64,000 nt of DNA. Origin: Lachnospiraceae bacterium. Lineage in GTDB: Bacteria; Bacillota; Clostridia; Lachnospirales; Lachnospiraceae. A program made the position numbers and the translations under genes. Shown here in pieces: positions 62,736 to 64,000 of this stretch. Below the pieces are notes generated by a model that worked only from the letters and a program-made list of their open reading frames with translations, had not been told where the DNA came from and did no database searches. The stretch covers positions 1-64,000 of the forward strand of contig JAIEFE010000002.1 of assembly GCA_029067085.1 (NCBI GenBank), in the 5' to 3' direction. How positions within the stretch are numbered: position 1 is the stretch's first letter; the number at the start of each line of letters is the position of its first letter.

Positions 62736-64000
62736 TCACAGTGACGCGAGAAATCTGTCGAAGGCTGCCTGTCCCGCCTCATCCCGCTTATAAACGCCGG
62801 CATCCTTCAGCACTTCCATGAACACATCTCCAATTTCCTTGTGCAGGATCTCCATGATCGTGTCCTGCTTCACATCCTGATATTTCGGCAAAAATTCCTC
62901 CACCCAATCAGCGTGCTTCTCAAGTTCTCCGTCCTTTCGGATATCCGCTCCTGACAGGATCGCTTCCGCGAGGCGCTCCATCTCTCCCTTCAATCTGGCG
63001 GGCAGTACCGCAAGCCCCATAACTTCGATCAGACCGATATTTTCTTTCTTGATATGATGGAGCTTCGCATGAGGATGATAGACTCCGAGCGGGTGTTCCT
63101 CGGTTGTAATGTTGTTGCGAAGCACCAGATCCAGTTCAAACTGATCTCCCCGCTTTCTGGCAATCGGCGTGATCGTATTGTGGGGCTCCCCGTCGGTCTC
63201 AGCCAGGACAAAGGCCGCCTCGTCGGTGTAACCCCGCCATTTCTCAAGAATCACATCTGCAAGAGCCACCAGTCTGCCCGAATCCTCATGGGAAATCCGG
63301 ATCACAGACATAGGCCATTTCACTATGCCTGCTTTGACATCCTCAAAGCCCGGCACCGTAAAAGTCCGCTCCACAGGAGCCTTCGCCATGGCGAACTCAT
63401 AGTGCCCGCCCTGAAAGTGGTCATGGCTTAATATGGAACCGCCTACGATGGGCAGATCCGCGTTGGAACCCACAAAGTAATGCGGAAACTGCTTCACAAA
63501 ATCAAACAGCTTACAGAAGGTATCGTGCTCAATCTTCATCGGTATATGCTGTGAGTTAAACACAATACAGTGCTCGTTATAGTATACATAAGGGGAATAC
63601 TGGAATCCCCAGCGGCTGCCGTTTATCGTCACCGGAATGATCCTGTGATTCTGTCTGGCAGGGTGATTGACGCGGCCCGCGTAGCCCTCGTTCTCCATAC
63701 AGAGCAGACATTTCGGGTAGCCTCCCTGCTTCGCGTTTTTCGCTGCCGCGATGGCTTTGGGATCTTTCTCAGGCTTAGAAAGGTTTATCGTGATATCCAG
63801 ATCGCCGTACTGCGTCGCGGATACCCACTTTTGATCCTTCTCAATACGGTAACGTCTGATATAATCCGAATCCTGACTCAGTTTGTAGAAATAATCGGTA
63901 GCTTCCTTCGGATCCCTCTCATATTTTTCCTGAAACACACGGATAACCTCGCTGGGTCTCGGCGTGAGAAGTCCCATGATCTTCGTGTCAAAAAGATCTC
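62736..64000 (-). CDS. galT: UDP-glucose--hexose-1-phosphate uridylyltransferase (5' end outside window)
   Basis: The frame is open to the right edge (63977-64000 encodes DLFDTKIM in frame), so at least the first residues of the protein are missing. Visible: MGLLTPRPSEVIRVFQEKYE, KCLLCMENEGY, SILSHDHFQGGHYEF and VYHPHAKLHHI (active-site His region). This is the non-canonical, Gram-positive-type GalT of the Leloir pathway, converting galactose-1-phosphate and UDP-glucose to UDP-galactose and glucose-1-phosphate. galK and galE are not in the window. Confidence 0.95.
   Translation of the reverse strand, partial: DLFDTKIMGLLTPRPSEVIRVFQEKYERDPKEATDYFYKLSQDSDYIRRYRIEKDQKWVSATQYGDLDITINLSKPEKDPKAIAAAKNAKQGGYPKCLLCMENEGYAGRVNHPARQNHRIIPVTINGSRWGFQYSPYVYYNEHCIVFNSQHIPMKIEHDTFCKLFDFVKQFPHYFVGSNADLPIVGGSILSHDHFQGGHYEFAMAKAPVERTFTVPGFEDVKAGIVKWPMSVIRISHEDSGRLVALADVILEKWRGYTDEAAFVLAETDGEPHNTITPIARKRGDQFELDLVLRNNITTEEHPLGVYHPHAKLHHIKKENIGLIEVMGLAVLPARLKGEMERLAEAILSGADIRKDGELEKHADWVEEFLPKYQDVKQDTIMEILHKEIGDVFMEVLKDAGVYKRDEAGQAAFDRFLASL

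Overview
The window looks like a chromosomal segment of a gut-type Firmicute, most likely a Lachnospiraceae-like Clostridia member. The evidence is strong AGGAGG-type ribosome binding sites, MutS2, YhaM, RlmD, a VanW-family protein, a large non-canonical-type GalT, a LytTR/GHKL (Agr-type) two-component pair, an ECF sigma factor with a DUF4179 partner, and a giant secreted Ig-like/GH16/CBM protein. No rRNA, tRNA, CRISPR array or complete insertion sequence was seen. The last gene (galT) runs off the right edge.

Layout: 0.4-1.5 kb holds an Rpn-type PD-(D/E)XK nuclease gene with a frameshifted coiled-coil tail plus a small ORF repeating that tail. 1.6-7.1 kb holds a large lipoprotein solute-binding protein divergent from a LytTR regulator/GHKL kinase pair and a lipoprotein. 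7.2-10.3 kb is a small accessory cluster (GNAT, an alpha/alpha-toroid-like protein, a macrodomain protein, a hicAB locus whose toxin gene is a stub). 10.5-17.7 kb holds the ECF sigma/DUF4179 pair and a run of membrane or exported proteins. 17.9-27.0 kb holds a DUF4153-like membrane protein and the 2413-residue glucanase-like surface protein. 27.3-32.0 kb holds a hybrid kinase, an MBL hydrolase and a frameshifted LysM lipoprotein. 32.2-37.1 kb is one operon of an ABC exporter (ATPase and two permeases) with a NarL-type kinase/regulator pair, the LnrLMN-LnrJK type of arrangement. 37.2-38.6 kb is a HMGL-family condensing enzyme, possibly Re-citrate synthase, behind a promoter overlapped by a perfect 24-bp palindrome.

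38.7-47.1 kb is an AT-rich accessory region, all on the minus strand. It has an acyltransferase with its TetR regulator; AlkD with a deleted SRPBCC gene and AraC; a DeoR regulator; and the most unusual locus of the window: a three-gene module (LPD3-like protein, small HTH protein, APH-fold kinase) present twice in tandem. Each copy has its own inverted-repeat promoter and terminator hairpin. The copies have decayed in a complementary way, so that one intact version of each gene survives.

47.3-64.0 kb is mostly core: RlmD, YhaM, an HtrA-like protein with all three catalytic residues replaced, MutS2 with an OmpR-type two-component system, TrmL, an aminotransferase-Lrp-AIRS_C operon, a VanW protein, a DnaQ-like exonuclease, an XRE regulator and galT. 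A recurrent theme is accessory genes with internal deletions (hicA stub, SRPBCC, APH copy, HTH copy).
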